NCBI GenBank assembly: GCA_022495995.1
Contig: JAFEMH010006966.1
Span: 1 to 64,000, forward strand
Source of the DNA: Adenophora triphylla var. japonica
Taxonomy: Eukaryota > Streptophyta > Magnoliopsida > Asterales > Campanulaceae
Direction: 5' to 3'
Length of the DNA: 64,000 nt
The position numbers and the translations under genes are program-made. Below, in pieces: positions 10,725-21,865 of this stretch. How positions within the stretch are numbered: the first letter of the stretch is position 1; the number at the start of each line of letters is the position of its first letter. The notes under the pieces are model-generated. The model was not told the DNA's origin. It was given only the letters and a program-made list of their open reading frames with translations, and ran no database searches.

Positions 10725-12062
10725 CACGCGAAGTACTTCTTGAGCTTGTCCATGTTGACCGGCTTCGGTAGTTGATCTCCGTCTAAGTCCACCACCGAAG
10801 GGCTCCCCGCAGAATATCTTCTTCACAATGTAGGGTCCTATCCATCTTGGTCCCCACTTGCCTAGCGGGTTGAAAGGTCCAGACGGTGCTCACTGAGAAC
10901 CAAGTCACCTACTCGATGTTCCTTGTCTTGACCTTTTTGTTGAAAGCTCTTGCCATTCTTCTTTGGTAAGCTTGAGTGTGTTCGGCCGCTTTCAACGTTC
11001 TTTCGTCCAACAGGCCAACTCTTCGTATCTCGCTTCCTAGCCGCCGACCTCGTTCACTTGGTTTTCTAGGAGAACCCGTAGTGATGGTATTTCCAATTCT
11101 ATTGGTAAGACGGCCTCCATTCCGAATGTGAGGGCGTAGGGAGTCTCTCCCGTAGCTGTTCGGACTGAAGTGCGGTATCCCCACAGTGCGAAAGGTAACT
11201 TGTCGGGCCAGTCTTTTCCAGTGACTGCCATTTTTCTGATGATAGTCTCGATTGTTTTGTTCGCGGCTTCAACTGCTCCGTTCGTTTGAGGCCTGTAAGG
11301 AGACGACTTGTGCCTTGTGATTTTGTACTCAGTGAAGAGGCGATCGGTTTCCTTCTCGAAGTGTGACCCATTATCGGATATCATCTCTTGCGGAACCCCA
11401 TACCGGCAGATGATGTTGTGCTTGATGAATTCTCGCGACCTTTCTCGGCATTCGGAACTTTGTAGGAGGCGGCCTCAACTCCACTTAGTGAAGTAGTCGA
11501 TGGCTACTAGGACGAAGCAATGTCCGTTGGCTCCTACGGGTGTGACCTTTCCAATCACGTCTATCCCCCATGTAGAGAACGGCCAAGGAGAAGTCATAGG
11601 GTACAAGAAGGAAGGCGGTGCATGCCGAAGATTGGCGTGTATCCGACACTTGTGGCACTTCTTGACCATTTTGGTACAATGGGCTTCCATGGTTAGCCAA
11701 AAGTACCCTTGTCTCGATGATCTTTTGGCGAGCATGTTTCCGCTCATGTGGGTTCCACATATGCCTTGATGAACATGGTCCATTATTTCTTGGGCCTCTT
11801 CCTCGGTGGCACAAAGGAGGTTTCCTTGGGAAAGTTTTTTTGAATAAACGGCCAGCAGTGATGACGTAATTAGCCGCCAATCTCTTAAGGGCGATCTGAG
11901 TCTTTGGGTTTGTCTCAGGCGGGATGGTTCCATCTTGGATGAAATGCCAAATGTCATGGTTCCATGGTTTCTCTTCGGAGTTCCCAACAATGGCACATTC
12001 GGATAACCATTTGTCTTTGCAACATGGAGATCTATAACGGCGCAAAGATGCGTGGGTTGCAC
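10725..12062 (-). pseudogene. GY1 integrase (broken)
   Basis: Several frames together give the zinc-binding region (HVHQGICGTHMS ... CHKCR), the core with WGIDVIGK (first Asp), ISDNGSHF (second Asp) and GAVEAANK (Glu), and GETPYALTFGMEAVLP. The C-terminal part runs to about 10725. The usual role is to insert the DNA copy into the chromosome. Frameshifts split the core near 11475 and 11037-11184. Confidence 0.85.
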
Positions 12063-12935
12063 GCCGTGTTATTTTGAAGGGTTTGACTGCTTTTCCTTTA
12101 GGGATTTCGACCAAAGAAGCAAGTGTGGCTAATGCGTCCGCAAACCGATTTTTGTCTCTGGGGAGGTAGTGGAATGAGACATCTTGAAATTGCTGCGCCA
12201 ATTCTTGGAGATGGGCACTGTATCTTTGAAGGGTTGGATCTTGGACCCTCCACTTCTTCAATGTCTGATTGATGATCAATTGGGAATCCCCGAATACCTC
12301 GAGTTCAGTCACGTTGCATTCTAGGGCTGCCTCAAGCCCCGCTATGCAAGCCTCGTATTCCGTGGTGTTGTTGGTGGCGTCAAAGTCAAGACGTATTGCC
12401 AGTGGAGTATAGATGTCATTAGGGTCTACCAATAACATTCCAATGCCGAACCCTCTCTTGTTGGCTGCGCCATCGAAAAATAATTGCCACTTATTTTCTT
12501 CTTCTATACTCATGATGTCCTCATCAGGGAATCGCGGTCTTCCCCCTTCACTTCGTCGCAAGGAAATTCGGCCAACTGATCTGCGAATACACTCCCCCTG
12601 ACGGATTTCTGAGTGACGTAAGTGATATCATACCCCGCGAGCATGAAGTACCATTTGGCCAGTCTCGAAGACAAATTTGATTTGTCTAGGATATATTTCA
12701 GTGGATCCATTTTTGCAATGAGACGGACCGGGAAGGCTTCCATATAGTGCTTTAGCCTTTTTGATACCCAAACAAGAGCAAACGCAGATTTGTCGAGTGG
12801 AGAGTAGTTGATTTCGCCGCCTTGAAATCTCGCGGCCGACGAAATAGATGGCATTCTCTCGTGTGGGAGGCCGGTCGTTCTTGAGCGAGCATAGCCCCTA
12901 ATGCGTTGTCTCGTGACCGTGAGGTACAACTTCAA
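12063..12935 (-). pseudogene. GY1 RNase H and second (archaeal-type) RNase H
   Basis: The first domain (12935-12510) has INYSPLDKSAFALVW and LKHYMEAFPV, the degraded RNase H/tether seen after gypsy RT. The second (from about 12500) has WQLFFDGAANKRG, TEYEACIAGLEAAL, VFGDSQLIINQ and KNRFADALATLAS, which carry the Asp, Glu, Asp and last Asp of an active aRNH. This duplication is characteristic of the Tat lineage. The two parts are in different frames. Confidence 0.82.
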
Positions 12936-14176
12936 GGGCTTCTCCTTGTGCGGTGGAACCAGATAGGTGGGGAAGTCAAGTAGTGCTTAACTTCCTCGAA
13001 TGCTTCTTGACATTCTTCGGTCCACTCTTGAGGTGCATTTTTCTTAAGTAGCTTGAAGATGGGATCGCACATCGTAGTCACTGATTGATGAATCGATCGA
13101 TATATTGAAGCCCGCCCATGAATCCCTTTACTTCTTTCTCGTGTTCTCGGGTGGAGGCATGTCTCGTAATGGCTTTTATCTTGGCGGGATCTCGCTTCTA
13201 TGCCACGCCCGTGACCATGTACCCTAAGACTTTCCCTTTGACCACTCCGAATGAGCATTTGGCGGGGCCGAGCCTCATCTTGTGCCGTCTCGCCGATTGA
13301 AGAATTTTCTCGAGATCTCTCAAGTGCCGACCATCTGTCCCTTTTGAGTGAATAATCATGTCGTCCACATATACCTCTATTTCTTTGTGTATCATGTCGT
13401 GGAATAGTGTCGTGATCGCTTCTTTGGTAAGTAGCCCCTGCGTTCTTGAGACCAAACGGCATGACCGTGTAGCGTAACGTTCCCCAAGGTGTGGTGAATG
13501 CCGTTTTGTGTTGATCCTCCTCTCGCCATGAGGATTTGGTTATACCTCGCGAAACCGTCGACGAATGAGCGGACTTCGTATGCCGTGGCATCGACCAACA
13601 TGTCTATGTTTGGTAGTGGGAAGTCATCTTTAGGGATGCCTTGTTCAAGTCTCGAAATCAACACGTACTCGTATTTTCCCGTTCGACTTGGCTACTTGCA
13701 CCGTGTTTGCTAACCATTCTGATATTCAATCACTTTGATGAACCCTACATTCAAGAGCTTCATGATTTCCTCTTTCACTTGCATTGACCATTCCGGCTTG
13801 ATTCTCGCGTAGTTTCGTTTGACGGCTTGGCATTGGGTAGCAGCGGTATCTTGTGTTCTACAACCGACCGATTCAACCTGTGCATATCTTTGTAGGACCA
13901 AGCGAAGACGTCGACATATTCTCTCGAGGAGCCGCGTCAAGGTTTCTCTGTCTTCCCCTTGAAGAAGCCGCCGATCTTTGTTTCTCTCGGGGTCTTCCGT
14001 TGTCCCAAGATTAACCGTTTGCATTTCCTCGTCGTCAACAGGCCATTCTTTCCACAACGACCTACTTGCTTAGCTAATTCTTTTAAGATTTGTTCATTTT
14101 CTTGATCTATCTCATCGTATGATTCATTATTAACGTGTTCGTTATATTGATTATTATTAGTTAATTCATCATTCAC
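12936..14176 (-). pseudogene. GY1 reverse transcriptase (broken)
   Basis: The order is IKPEWSMQVKEEIMKLL (about 13790), FPLPNIDMLVDATAYEVRSF (about 13590), TAFTTPWGTLRYTVMPFGLK (about 13470), VYVDDMIIHSKG with the catalytic YVDD (about 13359-13371) and KVLGYMVT (about 13215). Pieces are spread over at least four frames, so no enzyme can be made. The N-terminal linker has QTVNLGTTEDP, also seen in GY2 and GY3. Confidence 0.85.
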
Positions 14177-14903
14177 GATGTTAGCAATCTCAGTGGTACT
14201 GAAAGATCAAAGTTTTCATTAAGGAAGTAAGGGAATACATGTTCAGCCACCGCCTCGATTTCCTCTTGAGTGAGTTCATCGGAGGTGGAGCCTCGCTTCT
14301 AATGAAAAAGTTACGTGGCCTATCTTCCCGCGGGATGGGGAGTGCAACCAAGCTCCTTGATCATGAAGTCTTCATCAACAATCGGTCCTCCGGTGACGTG
14401 CCGCTTAGAATTGGCTCATCACATTTCGTATTAGTCTTGTGTAATCGGTAGTTGGAGCGTCCCCTTGGAGATTGCATGGATCTGTCTGTCTTCTAACCGG
14501 CACAGTCTTGGAACTGCCGTAGCATGTCTTCTCCCAACACAAAGTCCCATTCACTTGTCATTTCGCCTTCGTGCCCCACAAATCATTAGGGATTAGTGGG
14601 ACGGATTCTCGTTTCATCTGGAGAAGCATCGCAGCCGCCGAAGATTTCAAAGCCCGGTTGGCGCTTTCCTTTATCATCACCCATGGTTCTCAAAAGATAA
14701 AGTAGGGAATACTTTCCCTTCTCGAACGAAGTAGCCATTGAGTGTCTTTCGATATGGCTCGAGGTTGGAATTCTTGGCCTTTGGGTCATCGCAGCCTTTG
14801 TATGTGGTTCCTTCCCACTTGATTTGAGTGAAGCCTCACTCTTCTTCGTCATCTTCATCGTGGATGGAGATGATGTATCCTAGACCATGCTTTGTGTGAA
14901 TTG
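14177..14903 (-). pseudogene. GY1 linker between protease and RT
   Basis: Minus-strand frames resemble the same segment of GY3 at 50212-51026, including a stretch before a SGKE.H motif. This part of Tat polyproteins is poorly conserved and has no known activity. Frameshifted. Confidence 0.5.
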
Positions 14904-15573
14904 TTATCCCTTGTAAGTGCTTTCCGAGCCCCAATCCAGAAAGTACCCTTTGCTAGCATCATTCTCCGACAGAAGGCTTCCGTAAAACCAAAGTGCCTTG
15001 GAGTAGTCATTTTCGTTGCAAGTTTCTATGACATTCACAAAGGCTTTCTTTCTCGATCTCAAAGCCACCGAACAGAAATCAGAAGTGCTATATTGTACTT
15101 CGAGGATAGGACTAGCAGTAACCATCTCTCCGTGTATGGTGACTATTGTATTGTTGTGTCTGAACTTGATGCATTGGTGCAAGGAGGAGGGCACACCTCC
15201 TATGTCGTGTAGCCAAGGGCGACCAAGCAGCAAGTTGAAGGATGCCGGGATGTCGATGACTTGAAATTCGATGCTCATAGTGACTTGCCCCATTTCTACA
15301 GGTACCACAACTGATCCCAAAGCGGTTCTAGCGGTACAGTCGTATCCCCTTACAGTATGCCCGGATGGCTTCGAGGTCTTTGTGAGCGAGGCCTAATGAT
15401 GATAAGGCTTTCTTTGGGAGGACATTGATTGCGTAACCATTGTCGACCAAAATGCGTGGCATTCGGTATCCATTCACCTTAGCGCATGTAGAGGGCCTCA
15501 TGATGATTGTTCCCATAGGACGGCAGGTCCAAGTCAGTGAAAGTGATGACATTGCCAAATTGTACTTGGCCAA
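14904..15573 (-). pseudogene. GY1 aspartic protease (broken)
   Basis: RILVDNGYAINVLPKKAL (about 15440-15490) is the active-site region, with DNG instead of the usual DTG/DSG as is common in Tat elements. It is followed by FNLLLGRPWLHDIGG (about 15190-15235). The protease would cut the Gag-Pol polyprotein. A frameshift lies near 15325. Confidence 0.82.
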
Positions 15574-17338
15574 TCATTTGAGTGAGCTCTTCGGGTGTTG
15601 CTTCCGAGGAAATGGTCATTTGAGCCAATGCCTTTTTCAACATCTCACGGTGCTTGTGAGATGCTCCTATGAGATCCCAAACTGAGATGTTTGCTTGTGT
15701 CTTCTTTAACTGAGTTAAGAGAGGATCCTCTGGTTCGCTTGGCGATGATGCTTTGGCTTGTTTTGGAGGATTTTCATCCCTTGGATCTTTGTTGGTGATC
15801 ACACGACCGGATCGTGTGAGTAGGTTGACTGTTTTAGATCCTTTTCCCTTTTGTTCTAAGATTTCCTCCCAAGACATCATATAACAGAAAGAAGATTTAT
15901 TAAATTCAAGAGGGCTCTCGTCCACAATTGTGGCTAGACGAGTAGGGTCCTCGAAGCTACTTTCTATCTCTATCAGATTGACCTCATTGTTTGGCAAAGG
16001 ATTAGTAACAACATTAGGTAATCCTATCTCTTTATCGTCAAACAAATCTTGGATGACGTCTTTCAAGTGGAAACAGGAGTTGGTGTCGTGACCGGTGAAG
16101 TTGTGGTACTTGCAGAAGAGATGATGAGCATGGTTGGCAGGAAGATCTTTCTTTGGAGGTCCACCTTCTCTTGGTTTGATTTTCCCGTTCTTGACAAGCA
16201 CTTCAAAGAGTTCTTCTTGGGTGATTCCTTCAAGCTTGTCATAATGTCTATCTTTCTTCTTCTTTTGTGGTGGAGGTACCGCAGAGTACTTACCATTTCC
16301 GGGATGATTGAAGACAATGGCATTGACAGATGTGTCCTTGGGATTGGAAGAGGAAGAAGAGCTCTTGTTGTAACGGAATCCACTTTCTTTCTTGGCTTCC
16401 CTTTTCTGTTTGATGAGGTCGTCCAACCGTATGCCTGACTTGTGAAGTTCGGCGAAGCTAGGAAAATAGTTGCCGGCTAGCTTGTCTTGATACTCCTCCC
16501 TAAGGCATTGTATGAGGATGTGAATTTGCTCGTCTAGGCTGGGCCTATCAACGATTTCAGTTAATTTGGTTCTCCACCTCTTGACAAAATCTGTGAAGGA
16601 TTCGCTCAAGTCGCTTGGTTTGCTCAAGATCCCTTCTAGTGGTGCGATAAGTGGAGTTGTCCTCATATTGCTTTTGGAAAGTACAACTAGCGAGTGGCCA
16701 GTCGAGTCTTGTAGAGAGTGGAAGGGTCATATACCAATCTCTAGCGGCACCATCGAGAGTTTGGGGAAAGCATTGGGCTAACAGGTTGTCATCAACACCC
16801 ATAGGTAGCATGGCCCAAGAGTAGGTCTCCAAATGTGATTTGGGATAGGTGGTGCCATTGAATTTTGCAATGTCGGGTGTCTTGTACTTTCTAGGAAGCT
16901 TTGACATGGACTGACGAAGGGTATCGTAATCAATAGAGAGCGAGGCTCCCTTACTCACATCGAGGGATGCAAGTTTCTTTTCTAGCATGGCCATGGTAAG
17001 GGGTTCATTCTTGCTCTCCCCTTTGCTTTCCTTCTTGGATGTGTAGCTTTCATTGTCGGTGAGGAAGATGACGGGCTAGACTCGTACTTCTTTTTCTTGC
17101 CTTTGCTTTTGCGGCGACCCTTGGCCCTTTTGGTGTATGACTCCTCTTCTCCGGAGGAAGAATCATTTTTCTTCTTCTTTTCTTTGTTGGCTAGTGCAGC
17201 CCTAAGTTCTTGAATTTCTTCTACAAGAGTGTGGATTTGGGAGGCTTGCACTTCTAGGCGATCATTGGCTTCTTCCAGAAGTTTGTGGTTGTTTTCGGAC
17301 AGAGTCTCGTTACCCGGAATGTTGTCGATGTCGGACAT
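15574..17338 (-). pseudogene. GY1 gag (broken)
   Basis: It starts MSDIDNIPGNETLSENN with a coiled-coil-like stretch (LEVQASQIHTLVEEIQELR) and a lysine-rich patch. After a frameshift near 17030 it continues with the capsid region (KYKTPDIAKFNGTTYPKSHL, RDWYMTLPL, SESFTDFVKRWRTKL). Further on is a zinc-knuckle variant CKYHNFTGHDTNSC (spacing C-X2-H-X4-H-X4-C). The start is supported by the identical opening in GY3 (53403). A second frameshift lies near 16600. Confidence 0.88.
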
Positions 17339-17340
17339 TG

Positions 17341-18588
17341 TGTTGGGAGTCTTGAAGTTGAGTAGCTTCGGAAAACCGACTAGAGATGCAGATATCGTGA
17401 TCTAGCCCCAACGAGTCGAAGCGTGCTCAAATGGCTCGTGCTCAAATTCAAGAAACAAGCATTATCCCGTGCGAGATATGTAGTCCCGCACGAGATAATT
17501 ACACGGAAAGTCGATTTTTATTTAGACCTAAATTTTGGTCGAAATGGAAAATCCGTTTTGAGGGGTTTCTAAGGCCTTTATCAGAACCTAACGACTAAGC
17601 AATCAATCCGATTTTTGTAAAACAAAGCCATGTAAGATTGTTTTTTTCGAAGGATCATATGCATATATTTTTTTTGAAGGGACATCCGAAAGGGTCATTC
17701 CGAAGGGACTTTTTCCGAAGGGACTTTTCCGAAGGGACTTTTCTGAATCCTTCTTTTATTGTCAATTTTATATGGCATTTTAATCAAAAACAAGAAAAGA
17801 TCACCGAGTCAAAACCGACCGGTCACGGAGTGATCCAAAAAAGTCAATCTACATGAGAATGTGGCGATGCAGGGCTGGAAGGCTAGGCTCCCCGCGATAT
17901 GACAATCTAAGTGGATTGAATACGTGGAGTGGGATTGTCCAACTTCGGAGAGACCGGCGACTAGGTGGTTACCGTCATCCGTCCTTAGTGTGGGTCCCGG
18001 GTTTATAGAGGGTATGCAGTGCAATGACAGTTGTAATATGAGTGCGCGTGTGTGATAGTCAATCTAGGTGATAGATAAAAATAGAGATTTTTTTTAAAAT
18101 CAAAAGGAAAACAGATAGTGGCCGCACCAAGTGGTTGCCTACGTTTCTCCCAAATTAGGAAGACTCAGGCCGTCGTAGTTCCACATAAAGAGAGATAAAG
18201 AGAGATAAATAATTCAATTTATAACTCCCGAATCCCCAATGGACCGGACTTTAATTAAATAAAACCCAATCGCACGCAGTTCATAAATAATAATCAATTA
18301 TTTAAATGAAATAAAGATTCGAGTTCTACACCTTAAGGGAGGCCTTAAGATGTGGGAACTCGCAAATAATGAATTCTGGGATCCTCCTTACGTGTTCGAC
18401 TCTCGTCTTGGACTATGAGATGAACGGGAGAAACCAGAAAACAATCAGATTGCCGAGGCAATATCTCGCGCGAGATATGATATCTCGTGCGAGATATGCC
18501 TCATCTGAGATCAGAAAATCGAATTTTCAAAAATTTTTGAAAACCGCTCTTTTAATTTTGACGCAAGTTTAAGCCTCTTAATTTTAAA
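17341..18588 (-). other. GY1 5' leader with dyads and CB1
   Basis: The long untranslated leader holds paired dyads at 17461-17500 (CCGTGCGAG and CCGCACGAG within arms ATTATC/GATAAT), a short tandem run of CCGAAGGGACTTTT (17690-17745), block CB1 (18121-18177: TTGCCTACGTTTC ... GTCGTAGTTCC), and two adjacent dyads ATATCTCGCGCGAGATAT (18461-18478) and ATATCTCGTGCGAGATAT (18480-18497). No gene is visible. Confidence 0.65.
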
Positions 18589-18606
18589 TCCCCAGCGGAG
18601 TCGCCA
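18589..18606 (-). promoter_or_regulatory. GY1 primer binding site
   Basis: Minus strand TGGCGACTCCGCTGGGGA starts one base after the 5' LTR. Its complement ends in CCA as a tRNA 3' end does. From memory, Tat/Ogre elements use tRNA-Arg; the exact tRNA needs a tRNA set to confirm. Confidence 0.88.
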
Positions 18607-18607
18607 C

Positions 18608-19600
18608 TGTAGCGTCGTGAGAAAGAATTTTATCTTTTTGTTGAGTCGCCACCTATATTATTCGATTGGAGAAAATAGGAAAACCATTTTGAAAGAGATT
18701 TGGGTTCGGGGCTTAGGTTATGAAATAGGTAGGTCAAGGAGCATCCATTTCACCCAATCTGGAGATCGGTCTTGCTAAAGAAAAGAGAGGTTTTCAAAAG
18801 AAAAGAAAACGATTTTAAATATTACAAATAAAGATCCATTTAACGGGGTTAAACGGAATGTAGGATCGATTGCTTCGAGACCGTCTCCATGATTTGGAGA
18901 GGCTCTAGGCCGATCCTAGATTCTATGGACTTATACCACTCTAACAATCAATCAGAAAGGGATTTAAGGGTTACCTTGCGTGAGGTGATTTGGGCAGAGT
19001 TTCGACTCAAGTTTAGAATCGAGTCTCGATACGGATAGAGCTTCGCCTCAATCCTTGATTTAGAGCTTGATGTTTATTTATCAACAAGGTTGACAAACAA
19101 ACTATGAGGTGAGTTTTTAGGGTGATTTTGTAGGATTATTTCAGGGAAAGAAACCAACAAAATGTGTGTGTTGTGAAAATTCACCGTTGATCCGGGGGTC
19201 TCTCGAACCTTGGAAGTCACCAAGTATTTATAGGTGATGGATAGGAAGAAGTGGAGAGGTAAAACCCTATCAGATGGTTCTAGACCCCAAATCCTATTGA
19301 TTGGCCGGAGGGATAAAGTTTTATCCCGGAAAGAGGTTGAAATCGACGAGGAAACTGTCGTCTGCAATCTGCAGAGGGGGGATATCTCGCGCGAGACACG
19401 CCATCTCGCGGCGAGATATTGTTCCTGTGGACAGTTTTGTCCTCTCCTCGTTATCTCGTATGCAGTTTAGTCCCAAACTAACGGTGGTTAGTCAAAACTT
19501 AACGAAACATGACGAAATGGTGGATTTCTACTTCTTGACTCAAAGCGAGACTTAGAGTGGTATAAGTATGATCCGATGTGTTCAGAATGTGGTGTCTACA
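18608..19600 (-). repeat. GY1 5' LTR
   Basis: It opens TGTAGACACC and ends GACGCTACA on the minus strand, directly before the PBS. Promoter: dyads at 19383-19396 and 19402-19418, TATA CTATAAATA at 19225-19233. A PBS-like echo GAGTCGCCAC lies at 18643-18652, 35-44 bases inside the LTR end. Small differences from the 3' LTR suggest an insertion of moderate age. Confidence 0.92.
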
Positions 19601-19601
19601 G

Positions 19602-21251
19602 ATTGCCAACACTATATCCTCCATAGTTCCTAGAGATTCCCCAATTTCTCTAGAGGAACTCAGAATAGCGGCTAATGTAGAGGCTCCATTATCCATAAAT
19701 GAGATAAGGCATGCGGCCTGGCCTTACAGTACTCGTCCTGTCCCGATTTCGCTAGCAGAGCTCAAGGAGGCCAGTAAAGATTTTGTGGTTGAGAAAAATC
19801 AAGAAGTTAATTTGTTGACTCGGTCAGGAAGGATGTTGGGAGTGAATTCAGATCCATCCGGGAAAGGTAAAGCAGTTGCAAATCCCCAGTCCTCTCAGAA
19901 CCCTTACAGATCAACGAGAGATGAATAAGTTCAGGAAGATCCAATCTTGACACAACTGAAGAGAACCCAAGCTGACATCTCCTTATGGTCTTTACTCACG
20001 TCCTCCTACCCTCACAAATTGAAATTAGAAGAAGATTTGGCCAAAACAAAAGTATCTGTTAATGCCACCCCAGATGAAGCTTGTCAGCTAATTGGAACTG
20101 CGCGGTATGGAAACATCATTACTTTTACAGATCTTGACCTGCCTGCTTATGGTGTGAAGCATAATGAGTCCCTACACATCACAGTACCCCTGGAAGGATG
20201 GCGGATTCCCCATGTCTTGGTGGACAATGGGTCGGCTATGAATGTGCTTTCGGCTAAAATGATGAGTATGTTGTACATTAATGCGCAGAATCTTAAACCG
20301 TCCAATCAAACCATAAAAGCCTACGATTCCACGTCTCGGGCAGTGTTGGGAATAGTCTCTCTAAATTTGATGTTTGGGGGTAAAGAGATGATGGTCAATT
20401 TCCAAGTTATTGATATTTCGGTTGCATTCTCAGCGCTATTGGGCAGACCATGGATCCATGAAATCGGAGCCGTAGCCTCCTCTCTCCACCAATGTCTAAA
20501 GTTTGTGCAAGATGGAGTCCTGACGACCATTTATGGTGATAGCGTTACGATTGGGGAATCCAGCACTAATACCTTGCCGATGATGGAAATTAAACTTGAC
20601 CAGGAAAACTTGATGCTTAGTGGTTTTACTATTGAGAAGCCCAAAGGACAGGTCTGCACCATAGACTTGACAACCTCCTCCGACAAGATCCCTCCTGTGC
20701 TAAAAATGATGAGAGGCATGAACTATATCCCCGGTCTGGGGCTGGGAAAACGTCAACGGGGACCATGTCATTTTGCGGTGCCAGAAGCCAAGAGGAACAT
20801 ACGAGGCCTAGGGTATGTTATAACGAAAGAAGACAAAGCATACGATAAGACTGAAGCGTTCAAAGAAAAGATGACCTCAGCTGCTGGTAAGAGGTACAAA
20901 AGGCCTGAGATGCGCCTGTACAGTTGGTCTTTAAATCAACACTTTGTCAAAGAGGATGGAGAAATGTTTGTTTGCCCAGAGCCGAAACTGAGCCAAGTGG
21001 GAGAAAAATTGAAAATGATTCGGAGGTTTGCCGGAAATCAAAACCCTGTGAAGGAAATGCTTGTGAGTATGCCTAGAAGGCCAGGTATCACTGCTACTTT
21101 CGAAAACAGTTATCATGTCTGGGAACCCAATTATGTGAACCAGTTTGAGAAGCTTGCCCTGGATGAACCCGTTGTGCACAAGATTCGTGGTGCAAATCCT
21201 ATAGATATTGATGGTGACTTGGCAGAATTGTTTGAGAATCAGGGGCTGTGA
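19602..21251 (+). pseudogene. GY2 gag C-terminus and protease
   Basis: The frame enters at ISSIVPRDSPISLEELR and continues with VNLLTRSGRM to an in-frame TAA at 19926-19928. The downstream frame (19947-21251) has DPILTQLKRTQADISLW, the protease active site HVLVDNGSAMNVL (about 20206-20244) and FSALLGRPWIHEIGA (about 20430). After that comes NYIPGLGLGKRQRG (about 20720-20760), a glycine-rich segment like a G-patch. Same order in GY3. Apart from the single stop the frame is intact. Confidence 0.85.
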
Positions 21252-21266
21252 GAATCCGAAAGTGGT

Positions 21267-21779
21267 GTGCCTACAGAGAAGTTGCCTGCAGAAAGGTTTG
21301 TTCTTGTTGAAGATCTCGGAGATTTGATTGACTTTTACTCTGATAGCGAGGTGATAGCCATGTTGGAGTTTGAAAAGGGACCAGTTGCAGATCTGAGTAG
21401 TTTGAAGACTGTTTCAGAGGGGCCGCTACAGAACTGGACTTCATTTCAGGGACCAGTTGCAGACAGGGAGACTATGATTGGAAAGCTTGGGCTCAAACCT
21501 CGTTCTTGCCCCTCTGAGTCTAAATTTGTTCCCTGTGTCCTGAGTCAGTCCTCAGAGTCCCTTGTAATTGAATTTGAGTCTTCCGATTGGTCTGATGTCC
21601 TCACGACAGAAGACCGTCTTCGAGTTGTAAACACTATTTTTCCTTATGCTTTGAATAAAATGGTCAACCTTTCTGAGTATCCCGTGATTGCCAATCTAAC
21701 AATTGAACGCTTAACTAAAGTTAATCATCAAGATTTAAAAATAATTAAGCCGATTCAATTGAAGATAATGCGAACTTAA
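21267..21779 (+). CDS. GY2 linker between protease and RT
   Basis: 170 codons, acidic, with two near-copies of a KGPVADL / QGPVADR motif. It is part of the polyprotein rather than a separate gene; a stop at 21249-21251 separates it from the protease and another precedes the RT frame. No known domain. Confidence 0.5.
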   Translation: MPTEKLPAERFVLVEDLGDLIDFYSDSEVIAMLEFEKGPVADLSSLKTVSEGPLQNWTSFQGPVADRETMIGKLGLKPRSCPSESKFVPCVLSQSSESLVIEFESSDWSDVLTTEDRLRVVNTIFPYALNKMVNLSEYPVIANLTIERLTKVNHQDLKIIKPIQLKIMRT

Positions 21780-21865
21780 TAGATGACCAAATTTTAGAAG
21801 ATAATTCAAAGCGAGTTTGCGAACAAAAAGGAAAGCCAGGGCCCCAAGTCATTGCCGATGAGGTA

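Larger units (their letters stand above)
3855..19600 (-). mobile_element. GY1, Tat/Ogre-type Ty3/gypsy retrotransposon with antisense genes
   Basis: Two LTRs in the same direction (3855-4841 and 18608-19600), a tRNA primer site (18589-18606), a polypurine tract, and minus-strand gag, protease, reverse transcriptase, RNase H, a second RNase H and integrase in that order make this a complete gypsy element of about 15.7 kb. The second RNase H and the VDNG protease are typical of the Tat lineage. Two plus-strand genes (aORF1 and aORF2) lie between integrase and the 3' LTR. The bases next to the LTRs, GATTT (3851-3855) and GATTG (19601-19605), match at four of five positions, as an aged target duplication would. 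Coding regions are broken by many frameshifts and stops, so the element is not autonomous. Confidence 0.9.

Noticed and set aside
11500..11769. Plus-strand frames across GY1, GY2 and GY3 pol
   Set aside because: They are mirror frames of well-supported integrase, RT or RNase H on the other strand.
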